From Pseudarthrobacter oxydans (GTDB taxonomy: Bacteria; Actinomycetota; Actinomycetes; Actinomycetales; Micrococcaceae), in NCBI RefSeq assembly GCF_030812335.1, contig NZ_JAUSSN010000002.1, positions 248,001 through 312,000 of the forward strand: 64,000 nt of DNA, written 5' to 3'. Under the pieces are notes generated by a model, which had not been told where the DNA came from, did not search any database, and worked only from the letters and a program-made list of their open reading frames with translations. Positions 36,026-45,051 of the stretch are shown here, piece by piece; position 1 is the stretch's first letter; the number at the start of each line of letters is the position of its first letter. A program made the position numbers and the translations under genes.

Positions 36026-36083
36026 TACATAATACTTTCCGGCGTCCAGTCAATGGACAAATGTTCCACTATTTGGACGCCGG
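36026..36083 (-). promoter_or_regulatory. MHS transporter promoter with palindromic operator candidates
   Basis: Minus-strand -35 TTGACT (36048-36053), 16-bp spacer, -10 TATGTA (36026-36031). An exact 10-bp inverted repeat CCGGCGTCCA / TGGACGCCGG spans 36039-36083 and overlaps the promoter. Inside it lies TGTTCCACTATTTGGACG (36062-36079), a quasi-palindrome of the kind bound by IclR-family regulators. No regulator gene is adjacent. Confidence 0.5.
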
Positions 36084-36161
36084 GATTTGTCTCACGTGGT
36101 GGTCATCACACTACGCCTAACTGAGACCCTCACCCCGCCACCAACGCGCCGATAGGCAAAC

Positions 36162-36199
36162 GTCACAGCACGTTAACAAACGGCGAGGCTCCCGGAAAC
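36162..36199 (+). promoter_or_regulatory. GlnR-like box upstream of narK
   Basis: Half-sites at 11-bp steps: GTCAC (36162), TTAAC (36173), CGAGG (36184, poor) and GAAAC (36195), compared with the known consensus gTnAC-n6-GaAAC-n6-GtnAC-n6-GAAAC. Three of four fit. The narK start is 47 bp further. Nitrogen-responsive control by GlnR is inferred. Confidence 0.5.
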
Positions 36200-36245
36200 G
36201 CGGATTACCTACCGTGGAAGGACAACATCCCCCAAGGAGGTCCCC

Positions 36246-37670
36246 GTGACTGCTGAACGCACTGCAGATGCCCCAACCGGCATTTCCCCCACTCTTAACA
36301 CCGGCACCACCCTCGGCGGTCCCGCCCTTGAATACCGCCCCGGCCGCTGGATTGCCAACTGGGATGCCGAGAACAAGGAACAGTGGGAGTCCCAGGGACG
36401 CACCATTGCCCGCCGCAATCTGAACTGGTCCATCTTCGCCGAGTTCCTCGGCTTCGTCGTCTGGCAGCTCTGGTCCATCGTGGTGGTCCAGCTGCCCGCG
36501 GCCGGCTTCACCTTCACCACCTCGGAAATCTTCTGGCTCATCTCGATGCCCAGCCTCGTCGGCGCCACCCTTCGGATCCCGTACACCTTTATGGTCCCCC
36601 GCTTCGGGGGCCGCAACTGGACCATCGTCTCGGCCCTGCTGCTGCTGATCCCCTCGATCGGCCTGGCCATGTGTGTCTCCAACCCGGAGACCCCGTTCGG
36701 CACCATGCTGTTCGTCGCCGCCCTCGCCGGCTTCGGCGGCGGCAACTTCGCCAGCTCGATGGCGAACATCACCTTCTTCTACCCGGCCCGTGAAAAGGGC
36801 TGGGCGCTGGGCCTGAACGCCGCCGGCGGAAACCTCGGTGCCGCCGTCGCACAGCTTGCCGTCCCGATTGCCATCACCCTGCTGGCCGCCGGCACCGTGA
36901 ACCTGCCCATGGCCGGCTGGATGTGGGTCCCCTTCATCCTGATCGCCGCCTTCGGCGCCTGGAAGTACATGGACAACCTCACGAGCGCCAAGGGCGACGT
37001 CGCGGGCTCCCTCGCCGCGCTCAAGGAACCGCACCTGTGGATCATGGCGCTGCTGTACATCGGCACCTTCGGCTCCTTCATCGGCTTCGCCGGTGTGTTC
37101 CCCAAGCTCATCAAGGACTACTTCCCGGCGTTCTCCTCGATCGGAGTCGGCACCGTGGCCCTGTCCCTCGCCTTCCTGGGCCCGCTGGTCGGCTCGCTGG
37201 CCCGCCCCTACGGCGGACGCATGGCGGACCGCATGGGCGGCGCCCGGATGACCGTCGCAGCGTTCGCCGCGATGGCCGTCATCACCCTGACCATGGTCTG
37301 GACCCTGCCGCTGAAGAACTTCTGGCTCTTCCTGGGCCTGTTCCTGCTGCTCTTCACCGCCAGCGGATTCGGCAACGGTGCAACGTACCGAATGATCCCG
37401 ATCATCTTCGCCACCTCCAGCCGGGCAGCCAAGGCCGGCGCCAGCACGGTCACCACCCAGCGCCTCGCCTCCTCGGCCCTCGGCCTGATCTCGGCCATCG
37501 GCGCCTACGGCGGCTTCGTCATCCCGCAGGTGCTCAACGCCTCCAACAGCGCCAGCGGCTCCTACACCCCCGCGTTCTACGGCTTCGTCGGGGCCTATGT
37601 CCTGATGCTGGCCGTGTGCTGGTTCTGCTACATCCGCAACGCCAACCGAAACGCGATGGGACACGTCTAA
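36246..37670 (+). CDS. narK: NarK/NasA-type nitrate/nitrite transporter (MFS)
   Basis: A 474-residue MFS permease. The nitrate signatures are visible: AGFGGGNFASSMANITFFYP (first signature helix) and FTASGFGNGATYRMIPIIF (second). A hydrophilic N-terminus of about 55 residues precedes the first helix. It imports nitrate, and may export nitrite. Start: GTG at 36246 with a full AAGGAGG 6 nt upstream. It is followed after one base by the nitrate reductase gene, so import and reduction are one operon. Upstream 11-bp-phased half-sites suggest GlnR control. Confidence 0.95.
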   Translation: MTAERTADAPTGISPTLNTGTTLGGPALEYRPGRWIANWDAENKEQWESQGRTIARRNLNWSIFAEFLGFVVWQLWSIVVVQLPAAGFTFTTSEIFWLISMPSLVGATLRIPYTFMVPRFGGRNWTIVSALLLLIPSIGLAMCVSNPETPFGTMLFVAALAGFGGGNFASSMANITFFYPAREKGWALGLNAAGGNLGAAVAQLAVPIAITLLAAGTVNLPMAGWMWVPFILIAAFGAWKYMDNLTSAKGDVAGSLAALKEPHLWIMALLYIGTFGSFIGFAGVFPKLIKDYFPAFSSIGVGTVALSLAFLGPLVGSLARPYGGRMADRMGGARMTVAAFAAMAVITLTMVWTLPLKNFWLFLGLFLLLFTASGFGNGATYRMIPIIFATSSRAAKAGASTVTTQRLASSALGLISAIGAYGGFVIPQVLNASNSASGSYTPAFYGFVGAYVLMLAVCWFCYIRNANRNAMGHV

Positions 37671-37671
37671 C

Positions 37672-39879
37672 ATGACCAACGGCGCCGACACGCACTGCCC
37701 CTACTGCGCTCTGCAGTGCGCCATGACGCTCACCACCCCAGCGGCGCTGACCCCGGCTTCACGGCCGGGGTCAGCCCCCGTGCCGGAGCAGCCCGCCGCC
37801 GCCCTCCTGGACGTGGCCGGGCGGGATTTCCCCACCAACCGCGGCGGGCTCTGCCGCAAGGGCTGGACCTCGGCGTCGCTGCTGAACCACCCCGGCCGTG
37901 TCACCGAACCGCTGCTGAAGGGCGCCGACGGCGTCCACCGCCCGATCGGCTGGGACGAGGCGCTGGAGCGCATCACCACCGCGGTGAAGTCCACCCGCGC
38001 CCGCCACGGGGCGGACGCCGTCGGCGTCTTCGGCGGCGGCGGGCTCACCAACGAGAAGGCCTACCAGCTGGGTAAGTTCGCCCGGCTGGCGCTGGGCACC
38101 TCGCGGATCGACTACAACGGACGGTTCTGCATGTCCTCCGCCGCCGCGGCCGGTATGCGCGCCTTCGGCCTGGACCGCGGCCTGCCCTTCCCGCTGGAGG
38201 ACCTCGATTCCGCCAGCACCATCCTGATGCTCGGCTCCAACGTCGCCGAGACCATGCCGCCGTTTGTGCAGCACCTGCAGGGCGCCCGCGACGCCGGCGG
38301 CCTGATCGTGGTGGACCCCCGACGTTCCGCCACCGCGGCATTCACCTCCGACGGCGGCGGCCTGCACCTGCAGCCGCTGCCCGGCACCGACCTCGCCCTG
38401 CTGCTGGGCCTCGCCCACGTCGTGATCCACGAGGGGCTGGCCGACGCCGGCTACATCGCGGCCCGCACCGCCGGGTACGACGCCGTCGTCCGCAGCGTCG
38501 CCGCCTACTGGCCCGAGCGCGTGCAGTCCCTCACGGGCGTCCCGGCCGTGCTGATCCGCGACACCGCCCGCCGGCTCGCCGACGGCTCGCGCCGGGGCGG
38601 CAGCTACATCCTCACCGGCCGCGGCGTGGAACAGCACGTCGACGGCACGGACACCGCCACCGCCGCCATCAACCTCTCCCTGCTGCTGGGCCTGCCCGGC
38701 TCCGCGCGCAGCGGCTACGGCACCCTCACCGGCCAGGGAAACGGCCAGGGCGGCCGCGAACACGGCCAGAAGGCGGACCAGCTCCCCGGCTACCGCAAGA
38801 TCACCGACCCCGCCGCCCGCGCCCACATGGCCGAGGTCTGGGGCGTGCCGGAATCGCTCATTCCCGGCCCCGGCCTTCCCGCCGTGCAGCTCCTGAAGTC
38901 CCTGGGACAGCCCGACGGCGTCCGCTGCCTCTTCGTGCACGGCGCCAACGTGGCCGTTTCCGCGCCGGACGCCAACGCCGTGATCGCCGGACTGCGAAGC
39001 CTGGACTTCCTGGTGGTCTGCGATTTCTTCCTCTCCGAGACCGCCGCGGAGGCGGACCTGATCCTTCCGGTCACGCAGTGGGCCGAGGAGGAAGGCACCC
39101 TGACCAACCTTGAGGGCCGGGTGCTCCGCCGCCGCCGGGCCCTCGCTCCCCCGCCCGGGGTGCGCAGCGAGCTGTGGATCATGACCCGGCTGGCCGAGGC
39201 CCTGGACGCCCCCTCGATGTTCAGCGAGGACCCCGAGACCGTCTTTGAGGAACTCCGGCTCGCGTCCTCCGGCGGCCTGGCTGACTACTCCGGGATTGAC
39301 TACGCCATGCTGGACCGCGGCGAGGCCGCCTACTGGCCCTACCCCGCCGGCAGTACTGGCACCCCGCGGCTGTTCCTGGACTCCTTTGCCCATGCGGACG
39401 GGCGGGCCGTGCTCACTCCGGTGACGCCCCGCCGTCGTGCTGCTTCGGCTTCCGATGCTGCCGACGCCGCGGACCGTGCCGGGAAGCCGATGACATTGAT
39501 CACCGGGCGGCTGATGGAGCATTACCAGTCCGGCGCGCAGACCCGGCGGGTGGCCGCGCTGGCCGCGGCCCAGCCGGAAGCGCGGCTGCAGATCCATCCG
39601 GCGGCCGCCGCCGCGCAGGGCATCGCCGAGGGCGACGTCGTTTCGATTTCCAACGGGCGCGGCGAGGTGTCCTGCCGCGCCGAGCTGAGCACGGATATCC
39701 GGCCCGAAACGGTGTTCCTGCCGTTCCACTTTCCGGAACTGGAGAGCGCCAACCGCCTCACGGAGGCGGCAACGGATCCGATCTCCGGAATGCCGGAGTT
39801 CAAGTTCAGCAAGGTCTGGGTCAAGCCCGGCGCCGCCAATCTCCGCGCCAATGAACTGCAGAAGGAAGGTGCGTCATGA
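37672..39879 (+). CDS. nasA: assimilatory nitrate reductase, molybdopterin catalytic subunit
   Basis: A 735-residue Mo-bisMGD oxidoreductase. The N-terminal 4Fe-4S cluster ligands are Cys9, Cys12, Cys16 and Cys61 (HCPYCALQC ... GGLCRKG). The molybdenum ligand is Cys153 in NGRFCMSSA. The GQGNGQGGREHGQKADQLPGYR region is typical of assimilatory nitrate reductases. A C-terminal cofactor-binding domain has LITGRLMEHYQSGAQTRR. It reduces nitrate to nitrite in the cytoplasm; no signal peptide is present. The start ATG is one base after narK, and its end overlaps the next gene by 4 bp (ATGA). Electrons presumably come from the flavoprotein encoded next. Confidence 0.95.
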   Translation: MTNGADTHCPYCALQCAMTLTTPAALTPASRPGSAPVPEQPAAALLDVAGRDFPTNRGGLCRKGWTSASLLNHPGRVTEPLLKGADGVHRPIGWDEALERITTAVKSTRARHGADAVGVFGGGGLTNEKAYQLGKFARLALGTSRIDYNGRFCMSSAAAAGMRAFGLDRGLPFPLEDLDSASTILMLGSNVAETMPPFVQHLQGARDAGGLIVVDPRRSATAAFTSDGGGLHLQPLPGTDLALLLGLAHVVIHEGLADAGYIAARTAGYDAVVRSVAAYWPERVQSLTGVPAVLIRDTARRLADGSRRGGSYILTGRGVEQHVDGTDTATAAINLSLLLGLPGSARSGYGTLTGQGNGQGGREHGQKADQLPGYRKITDPAARAHMAEVWGVPESLIPGPGLPAVQLLKSLGQPDGVRCLFVHGANVAVSAPDANAVIAGLRSLDFLVVCDFFLSETAAEADLILPVTQWAEEEGTLTNLEGRVLRRRRALAPPPGVRSELWIMTRLAEALDAPSMFSEDPETVFEELRLASSGGLADYSGIDYAMLDRGEAAYWPYPAGSTGTPRLFLDSFAHADGRAVLTPVTPRRRAASASDAADAADRAGKPMTLITGRLMEHYQSGAQTRRVAALAAAQPEARLQIHPAAAAAQGIAEGDVVSISNGRGEVSCRAELSTDIRPETVFLPFHFPELESANRLTEAATDPISGMPEFKFSKVWVKPGAANLRANELQKEGAS

Positions 39880-41432
39880 CTGAGCGCATTGTTGTTGTGG
39901 GCTTCGGGCCGGTGGCCGCGCGGCTGGTCGACGAGCTGCTGCCGGCGGTCCAAAGCGGACTCGCGCACCTGACGGTGGTCGGCGAGGAGGCAGAGGCCGC
40001 GTACAACCGCGTGCTCGTGGCGGATCTCGGCGTCGGGCGGACCACGGCGTCTGCCCTGGCGCTCTCCGACGCCGCCGCGCTGATTGCCGACGGCGTCGAC
40101 GTCCGGCTGGGCGTCCGGGTCCGCCGCGTGGACCGCGCCCGGCAGCAGCTGGTCCTCAGCGACGGCACCTCCCCCGGTTACGACCGGCTGGTCTTCGCCA
40201 CCGGCTCCCGCCCGGTGATCCCCAACCTCACCGGGCTCAACCCGGACCCGGCGGCGCCTGTCCTGCCCGCTGGCGTCACCGCACTCCGGGACCTGCGCGA
40301 TGCTTCGGTGCTGCACGCGGCGGTGGCCGGCGGCAAGCGCGTGGTGGTGTTGGGCGGCGGCGTCCTGGGCCTGGAGACGGCCCTCGCCGCAGCCGAAGAA
40401 GGCGCCACGGTAACCGTCGTGCACAACGGCCCGCATCCGCTGGGCCGCAACATCGACCGCGGCGGCGGCGCTGTGCTCGCGGCTTCACTGCGGAACTGCG
40501 GCGTGCGGGTGGCCGGCAACGCCCGGTCCACAGGGGTTGAGCACAACGCGCCCGACGGCGGCTTCTCGGCGCTGCTGCTCGATGACGGATCCGCGATCGA
40601 CGGCGACCTGCTGGTGCTCTCGTGCGGCGTGCGGCCGCGGACCGAACTCGCTGAGGGATGCGGGCTTTCCACCGGCGCCGGGATCCTGGTGGACCACAAG
40701 CTCCGGGCACACCACGAGCCGCACATTTTCGCGATCGGAGACTGCGCCGAGGTCCGCTGCCCCGAGCCGGACTGCACTGAATGCCGGACCGCGCGCGGTC
40801 CGTCGGGGCTGGTGGGCCCGGGCTGGCGCCAGGCCGAATGGCTCGCCGAGTACCTGACACTGCTGGCGTCCGGGGCTCCGGACGCCGAGTTGCTGCAGGC
40901 GCTTCCGCCGGAGCTGCCGGGTGTGGTTGTCCTCAAGGCTCGGGGCATGAACATGGCCGTGGCCGGGGATGTATCCGCCGACCCGTGGGACGAGGAAGCT
41001 CTGACCGCCGGTGCCGTGAACGGCCGGGCCAGGCTGCAGATCGCCCAGTGGGCGGATCCCGAGCACGGCCGCTACGTCAAGATGACCACGCGCGCCGGGG
41101 TCCTCGAGGGCCTGGTGGCGGTAGGCATGCCCCGCACCGGGGCCGAGCTGGTGCAGCTCTTCGAACGCGGCGCCGAGCTTCCGGCGGACCGGTCCCTGCT
41201 GCTGCGCCTCGACGGGCCGGACCAGGCGGCCGCTGCGGGCGCCGCCGACCCTGAGCGCACCGTGTGCCGGTGCGCCGGGGTTAGCGGGACCAAAATCGCC
41301 GCTGCGGTGACCGACGGCTGCGGGACGGTGGCCGAAGTCTCGGGTGCCACCCGCGCCGGGACGGGGTGCGGCGGCTGCCATGACGACATCAAGGGACTCA
41401 TCGAAAAGCACTTTCAGGGGGCCGTGGCCTGA
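39876..41432 (+). CDS. NasC-like FAD reductase with C-terminal BFD [2Fe-2S] domain
   Basis: A 518-residue pyridine-nucleotide:disulfide-type flavoprotein. FAD-binding VVVGFGPVAARLVDEL is at the N-terminus, the NAD(P)-binding VVLGGGVLGLETALAA near 155, and GDCAEVRCP near 290 in the second FAD motif. The last 70 residues form a bacterioferritin-associated ferredoxin-like domain with VCRCAG and GTGCGGC cysteines. The layout matches the N-terminal half of NirB and NasC/NasB electron-transfer subunits of nitrate reductase. It should pass electrons from NAD(P)H to the molybdoenzyme. It overlaps nasA by ATGA, and there is no hairpin directly after it. Confidence 0.9.
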   Translation: MTERIVVVGFGPVAARLVDELLPAVQSGLAHLTVVGEEAEAAYNRVLVADLGVGRTTASALALSDAAALIADGVDVRLGVRVRRVDRARQQLVLSDGTSPGYDRLVFATGSRPVIPNLTGLNPDPAAPVLPAGVTALRDLRDASVLHAAVAGGKRVVVLGGGVLGLETALAAAEEGATVTVVHNGPHPLGRNIDRGGGAVLAASLRNCGVRVAGNARSTGVEHNAPDGGFSALLLDDGSAIDGDLLVLSCGVRPRTELAEGCGLSTGAGILVDHKLRAHHEPHIFAIGDCAEVRCPEPDCTECRTARGPSGLVGPGWRQAEWLAEYLTLLASGAPDAELLQALPPELPGVVVLKARGMNMAVAGDVSADPWDEEALTAGAVNGRARLQIAQWADPEHGRYVKMTTRAGVLEGLVAVGMPRTGAELVQLFERGAELPADRSLLLRLDGPDQAAAAGAADPERTVCRCAGVSGTKIAAAVTDGCGTVAEVSGATRAGTGCGGCHDDIKGLIEKHFQGAVA

Positions 41433-41483
41433 CGCTGAGCTGCCCTGAAGTACCCCGTTGTGGACCTGGGGCCCGGCGCGGTC

Positions 41484-41840
41484 CTACTGCCCTGCGTTGT
41501 CGAACGTCTCCTGCCACTGGGCATGCTCGCGGCCGGTATCCAGCCGGCGGCTGGCAGTCCACCTGGGCAGGTAGTCCGGCGAGGGCAGCTCGCGGACGGG
41601 CTCGGGCTTCTTGGGCCTGGACGCAGGCCGGGTCTGGACAGGCCTGGCCACCGGGCGGGACTGGACAGGCTTGGCCACCGGACGGGTCTGGACAGGCCTT
41701 CGGGAGTGGCTCGGCCTCGCCACCGCGAACGCGATCCACCACCTGATGCAGGCCACAAACGCCCACAGGACGAGCCCGGCTAGGATGACCTGCCAGAGAG
41801 CGACCACTACCCCGATGACGAGCAGCACGACGATCCACAT
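41484..41840 (-). CDS. small membrane protein with PVQTRPVAK repeats
   Basis: A 118-residue protein. Two close hydrophobic segments (about residues 2-16 and 19-40) are followed by a basic Pro-rich region with three repeats of the form RPVQTRPVAKP, then a polar tail. The repeat is encoded by about 30-bp DNA repeats at 41625-41710. No known family is recognised. Start: ATG at 41838-41840. It is convergent with the nitrate operon. Confidence 0.65.
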   Translation of the reverse strand: MWIVVLLVIGVVVALWQVILAGLVLWAFVACIRWWIAFAVARPSHSRRPVQTRPVAKPVQSRPVARPVQTRPASRPKKPEPVRELPSPDYLPRWTASRRLDTGREHAQWQETFDNAGQ

Positions 41841-41889
41841 GGCGACACCATGGCATATGCGGCCTGCCCGGAGATAGGGTCTTATTCCT

Positions 41890-42135
41890 CTATCCGAATC
41901 GCTCCAATACCTGGCTCCACAGGAGCGCCAGTGTCGGGCCGGAGACCGCCAGAAGTACCGCGATCAAAGCCGCCGAAATCAGGGCGATGATCACCCACAT
42001 CTTCGCTTCTCCACGCTCGCGATTGTCGTCCCCGGAAACGTTCTGCTGTGATCGCCACGGCGACGCGGCGGACGGCCTTGGCAACTTGCCGAAGGCCAAA
42101 GCCAGAAGAGTCACTATGATTCTGATGCTCTTCAC
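41890..42135 (-). CDS. short membrane peptide, unknown
   Basis: An 81-residue frame with GTG start at 42133-42135 and AAGAAGG about 7 nt upstream. It has a hydrophobic N-terminus (KSIRIIVTLLALAFG), a polar middle, and a strong second helix (MWVIIALISAALIAVLLAVSG). A 36-residue product starting at that internal Met is an alternative. It lies at the left edge of a lower-GC stretch and has no recognisable homologue by eye. Confidence 0.5.
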   Translation of the reverse strand: MKSIRIIVTLLALAFGKLPRPSAASPWRSQQNVSGDDNRERGEAKMWVIIALISAALIAVLLAVSGPTLALLWSQVLERFG

Positions 42136-42658
42136 GTTGCACCTTCTTCCTTACGTCTTAGCCCCTCACGGCCCGTGCACATGCCGCGCCTCGCATCGTC
42201 GCCTATCGAGCTTTGGTTTTCCTTGGGTGCACGGGCTTGGGCTTAAGACACCCAGAATGCCCACATCTCAGGCAGCCCGGACTTTGCTGAAACACAGTGC
42301 ACCGCTGAAGTGCGCTGACTAAGTCCCTCCCAACACTTAGCGGGACGTTAAGACGGGATGTATCAGATTATGTTGAGGACCTAAGTTGAGCGGGCGTATC
42401 GCACCCGCAGAGTCCAGGCACTGACGGGACAAAGAACCAGCCATTGTGCCAGCTCAACCGGGCCTTTCGCTGGCTGATGCTGGTCCTGCCGGACGTTTTC
42501 TTGGCGCCAAGGTCGGCAGGCTCGTGGCCGCCGACCTCACCAAGCCGAACCGGCTCGTCACGCTGGGGGCGAGCCTGTTCTTCCGTGTCGCCCCCAGTCC
42601 GCGGCCCCCAGGTTCGCCGAACGACTGGTCGCGCCGTAGCCGGCGAACAGGGACGCTT
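42136..42658. other. 520-bp stretch without a supported gene
   Basis: GC is reduced, with an AT-rich patch near 42350-42385 that could hold a promoter. A plus-strand frame at 42446-42682 has genome-like codon use (the product includes VGRLVAADLTKPNRLVTLGA), but it has no ribosome site, no known domain and runs into the opposite gene. It may be a gene remnant. Confidence 0.4.
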
Positions 42659-43099
42659 TCAGGCTTCTTCAGGGGTGACTAGGCCGGCGAACAACGTCCC
42701 CACGATCAGGAGGAGACTGGCAATAAGTGCGTCGTAAATGTTAAGCGCCACCGGAGCCGCCACCAGCGCGTATACCCACACCAAAAAGGCAGTCGTTGAC
42801 ACAGCAGCCTGCCGCTTCCACGCCTTCTTTTCCTGTAGTGCCGCGCCTTCCTTCTTCGCCAAGCGTTTGAGGTAGAACGGATTGAGCGCGGCCAGGATTA
42901 CAATCATGGCCAGGAACGCCCATGTTTTCTGATTCGCAGGGTTGTTACTCGCGGTAATTACCGTTTGGGCTGCCAGATAGGCAGCAACAATCTCGCCAGG
43001 AATGTACTTAGCTACTTTTGCAGAATAGGTGTCGCCCGGTTTGACCGTCCCATTAAGGATCCCCTGTGGGTGACTGGGCGCTTCAGCAAGCCTCGACAT
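42659..43099 (-). CDS. three- to four-helix membrane protein, unknown
   Basis: A 146-residue protein starting MSRLAEAPSHPQG at 43099, chosen for GGAG 6-7 nt upstream; the frame is open for 36 more codons. Hydrophobic helices lie at about residues 30-48, 57-77 and 95-140 (the last probably two). A Lys-rich segment KRLAKKEGAALQEKKAWKRQ lies between helices. The stretch KYIPGEIVAAYLAA recurs in small uncharacterised membrane proteins. GC is lower than the chromosomal average, suggesting acquired DNA. Confidence 0.7.
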   Translation of the reverse strand: MSRLAEAPSHPQGILNGTVKPGDTYSAKVAKYIPGEIVAAYLAAQTVITASNNPANQKTWAFLAMIVILAALNPFYLKRLAKKEGAALQEKKAWKRQAAVSTTAFLVWVYALVAAPVALNIYDALIASLLLIVGTLFAGLVTPEEA

Positions 43100-43413
43100 T
43101 GTCTCTCCTGTCCCGTACTTCACAGGGCCCATGCGCAGGCCGTACTTCGCATTCTCGTCCAGCATGCTTGGATTTTCCTTGGATGCTGGCCCAGGCGGGT
43201 ACGGCACCTGGAATGCCTACAGGGCGGTAAGGCCAGACATATCTCATGCACATTCCAAGAGAATCCAATGCGCTGAGAGTAAGGCGCTGTTTTAGTTTCA
43301 GTCCTTCGTTCAGCCAGCGAGCCGATTCCCTCAACATCAGGCGCAGGCTCTAAGGTTCACCCAGGGCGGCGGCTCATCTGCCACCGGTTCGAGCTTCTGA
43401 GGAACGGATAAGG

Positions 43414-44145
43414 ATGCAAGGCAACGTAGAAGTCGGCGGCTCTCCGGAGGGGCCGCCGCCAGCGCGAGCCAACGGTAGCGGCAGTACGGTGAGAATTTTC
43501 GGCGTCGTGCTCAGCGCCCTAGTTTTCAACTGGCTATCGGCACTCTGGTCGCCCAGCACTCCCCTGTTGATGGTGCTGGTGGTCGTGAGCCTGGCACTCT
43601 TGGCAATGAGCGATTCGGACAGATTCAAGAACATCCCCGCACTGAGTTGGATCACCTCCCTCAAAGGACACGGCTTAGTTGAACTCGGCCTATTAGCCAC
43701 AATCATTGGGTTCGCCTGCGGCCTGATTACGCTTATTCCGCTATGGCCAACGGCATCCTTTAGCTTGGACGTGCCAGCCGAGATCCCGTTCTTTAACGGC
43801 ACTGGTGGTGTCAGGGTTCATACCTATGAGGTCGGAGCTGTTGCAGCCATCGTCCTCATGGTCGCCATATCTGCTTACAGAGCACCGAACTTACGGAAGC
43901 AAGCCGTATTTCTGGGAACAGCCGTGTACGGACTGGCTCTTGCTTTGAGTTACTTGCGCCCGTACGAGAACGAGTTTTTCAGGACTTTCGTCGGCTGCCT
44001 CATGGCCGCTGCGGCGGCTGCAACCCTATTCGTTGCCCTACCTCGCATGTTCCGCACACTCAAGGAGTTTTGGGCCATCGATAACACAAGGGGGCGCGGC
44101 AGCCGCCAGCAAGAAGACTCCACCGAGCAGGACTCCACCGTCTAG
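43414..44145 (+). CDS. multi-pass membrane protein, unknown
   Basis: A 243-residue protein with about six hydrophobic helices between residues 28 and 212, a Pro-rich N-terminus and a charged C-terminus (RGRGSRQQEDSTEQDST). Codon usage is clearly AT-richer than in flanking operons; the line at 43861-43920 is 50% GC. No motif is recognised. Start: ATG at 43414, with GGAACGG upstream. It is divergent from the gene at 42659; the 314-bp gap (43100-43413) shows no other feature. Transcription probably ends at the terminator at 44258. Confidence 0.7.
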   Translation: MQGNVEVGGSPEGPPPARANGSGSTVRIFGVVLSALVFNWLSALWSPSTPLLMVLVVVSLALLAMSDSDRFKNIPALSWITSLKGHGLVELGLLATIIGFACGLITLIPLWPTASFSLDVPAEIPFFNGTGGVRVHTYEVGAVAAIVLMVAISAYRAPNLRKQAVFLGTAVYGLALALSYLRPYENEFFRTFVGCLMAAAAAATLFVALPRMFRTLKEFWAIDNTRGRGSRQQEDSTEQDSTV

Positions 44146-44257
44146 GACTCGGGGACAAATCACGCCCGGATTTCGTCCAAGAGCCTCTGCGCTGTTTGCT
44201 CAGCGTGCCATGAGTGTTGTTCGGGGAGCCCGGACATGTGGGCAATCAGCGTCCCCC

Positions 44258-44277
44258 GGCCCGAAGCGGGCCTTTTT
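44258..44277 (+). terminator. classic intrinsic terminator
   Basis: GGCCCG-AAG-CGGGCC followed directly by TTTTT. It is 112 bp after the stop of the membrane protein at 43414-44145. No tRNA or recognisable small RNA was found in the intervening sequence, but a short transcript could end here. Confidence 0.85.
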
Positions 44278-44346
44278 CCCCTTGGCCAGCCCGCCCCTTC
44301 CGGCGTGTACTGAAGCTAGGTTCCGTTCATCCGCAGGAGGCACCCC

Positions 44347-44985
44347 ATGGACGTCCCCATCATCCTGGCCCTCGGCGCGATCGTAGTGGTCGCCGTCGTG
44401 CTGGGCATTGTCTTCGCACGAGAAAAGGATCCGCTGCGGCGGGCCACGGCGCTGCAGCGCACCGGGGCGGCGGTCATGGCGGTGTTCACGGTCCTCGCGG
44501 GGATCTTCATCGGCGGCTACGCCATGCAGGATCCCGGAGGCAACACCGGGCTGCTGATCACGCTCGCCTGGGTGCTGCCGATGCTTATCCTCGCGGTCGG
44601 AGCCTGGTTCTGGCCGGCCCCCACCGCTCCCCTGCTGCTCGCGCTCGCGTCCTCCTTCATCGCGGCGTGTGTGTGGCTCGCCTTCGACCCTGCCGCCCTG
44701 CGTGAATTCATCAGCGAGAACGGGCCGGTCATCGCCGTCAGCGTCGTCGCCCTCTCATTCCCGGCCGCCGTGCTCGGCCTGAAACGGACCGCCCTGGCGG
44801 GCTGGCTGCTCGTCGCCCTTGGAGTGCTGCCGCTGCTGATCACGATCATCGGCAGGTCGGGCCCGGTCGCGTCGCTCACGGCTGCAAGCGTGGTTCCCCT
44901 GATCTGCGGGATCGTATATCTCGTGTCCGTCAGGATGGCCAGCGGCAGCCAGACGTCGGGCAATCCGCGGGCCGCCGCAGCCTGA
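44347..44985 (+). CDS. six-helix membrane protein, unknown
   Basis: A 212-residue hydrophobic protein with about six to seven transmembrane helices and short loops, ending in a polar SGSQTSGNPRAAAA tail. There are no charged residues in helices that would suggest transport and no known motif. Start: ATG at 44347 with GGAGG 8 nt upstream. GC and codon use are back to the genome norm. It is followed by the unknown gene at 45052, which has its own promoter. Confidence 0.8.
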   Translation: MDVPIILALGAIVVVAVVLGIVFAREKDPLRRATALQRTGAAVMAVFTVLAGIFIGGYAMQDPGGNTGLLITLAWVLPMLILAVGAWFWPAPTAPLLLALASSFIAACVWLAFDPAALREFISENGPVIAVSVVALSFPAAVLGLKRTALAGWLLVALGVLPLLITIIGRSGPVASLTAASVVPLICGIVYLVSVRMASGSQTSGNPRAAAA

Positions 44986-45051
44986 AGACGGCCGCGCACC
45001 TCCGCGTAACAGGAATCGGGCGGGGAACGGATGGCGGGTAGCATCGGGGCC

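Noticed and set aside
42446..42682. Plus-strand frame with genome-like codon use
   Set aside because: No ribosome site or domain, and it overlaps the opposite gene's end. Kept only as a possible remnant.
44146..44277. tRNA or small RNA upstream of the T-run terminator
   Set aside because: No cloverleaf or T-loop consensus could be built; a plain mRNA terminator explains it.
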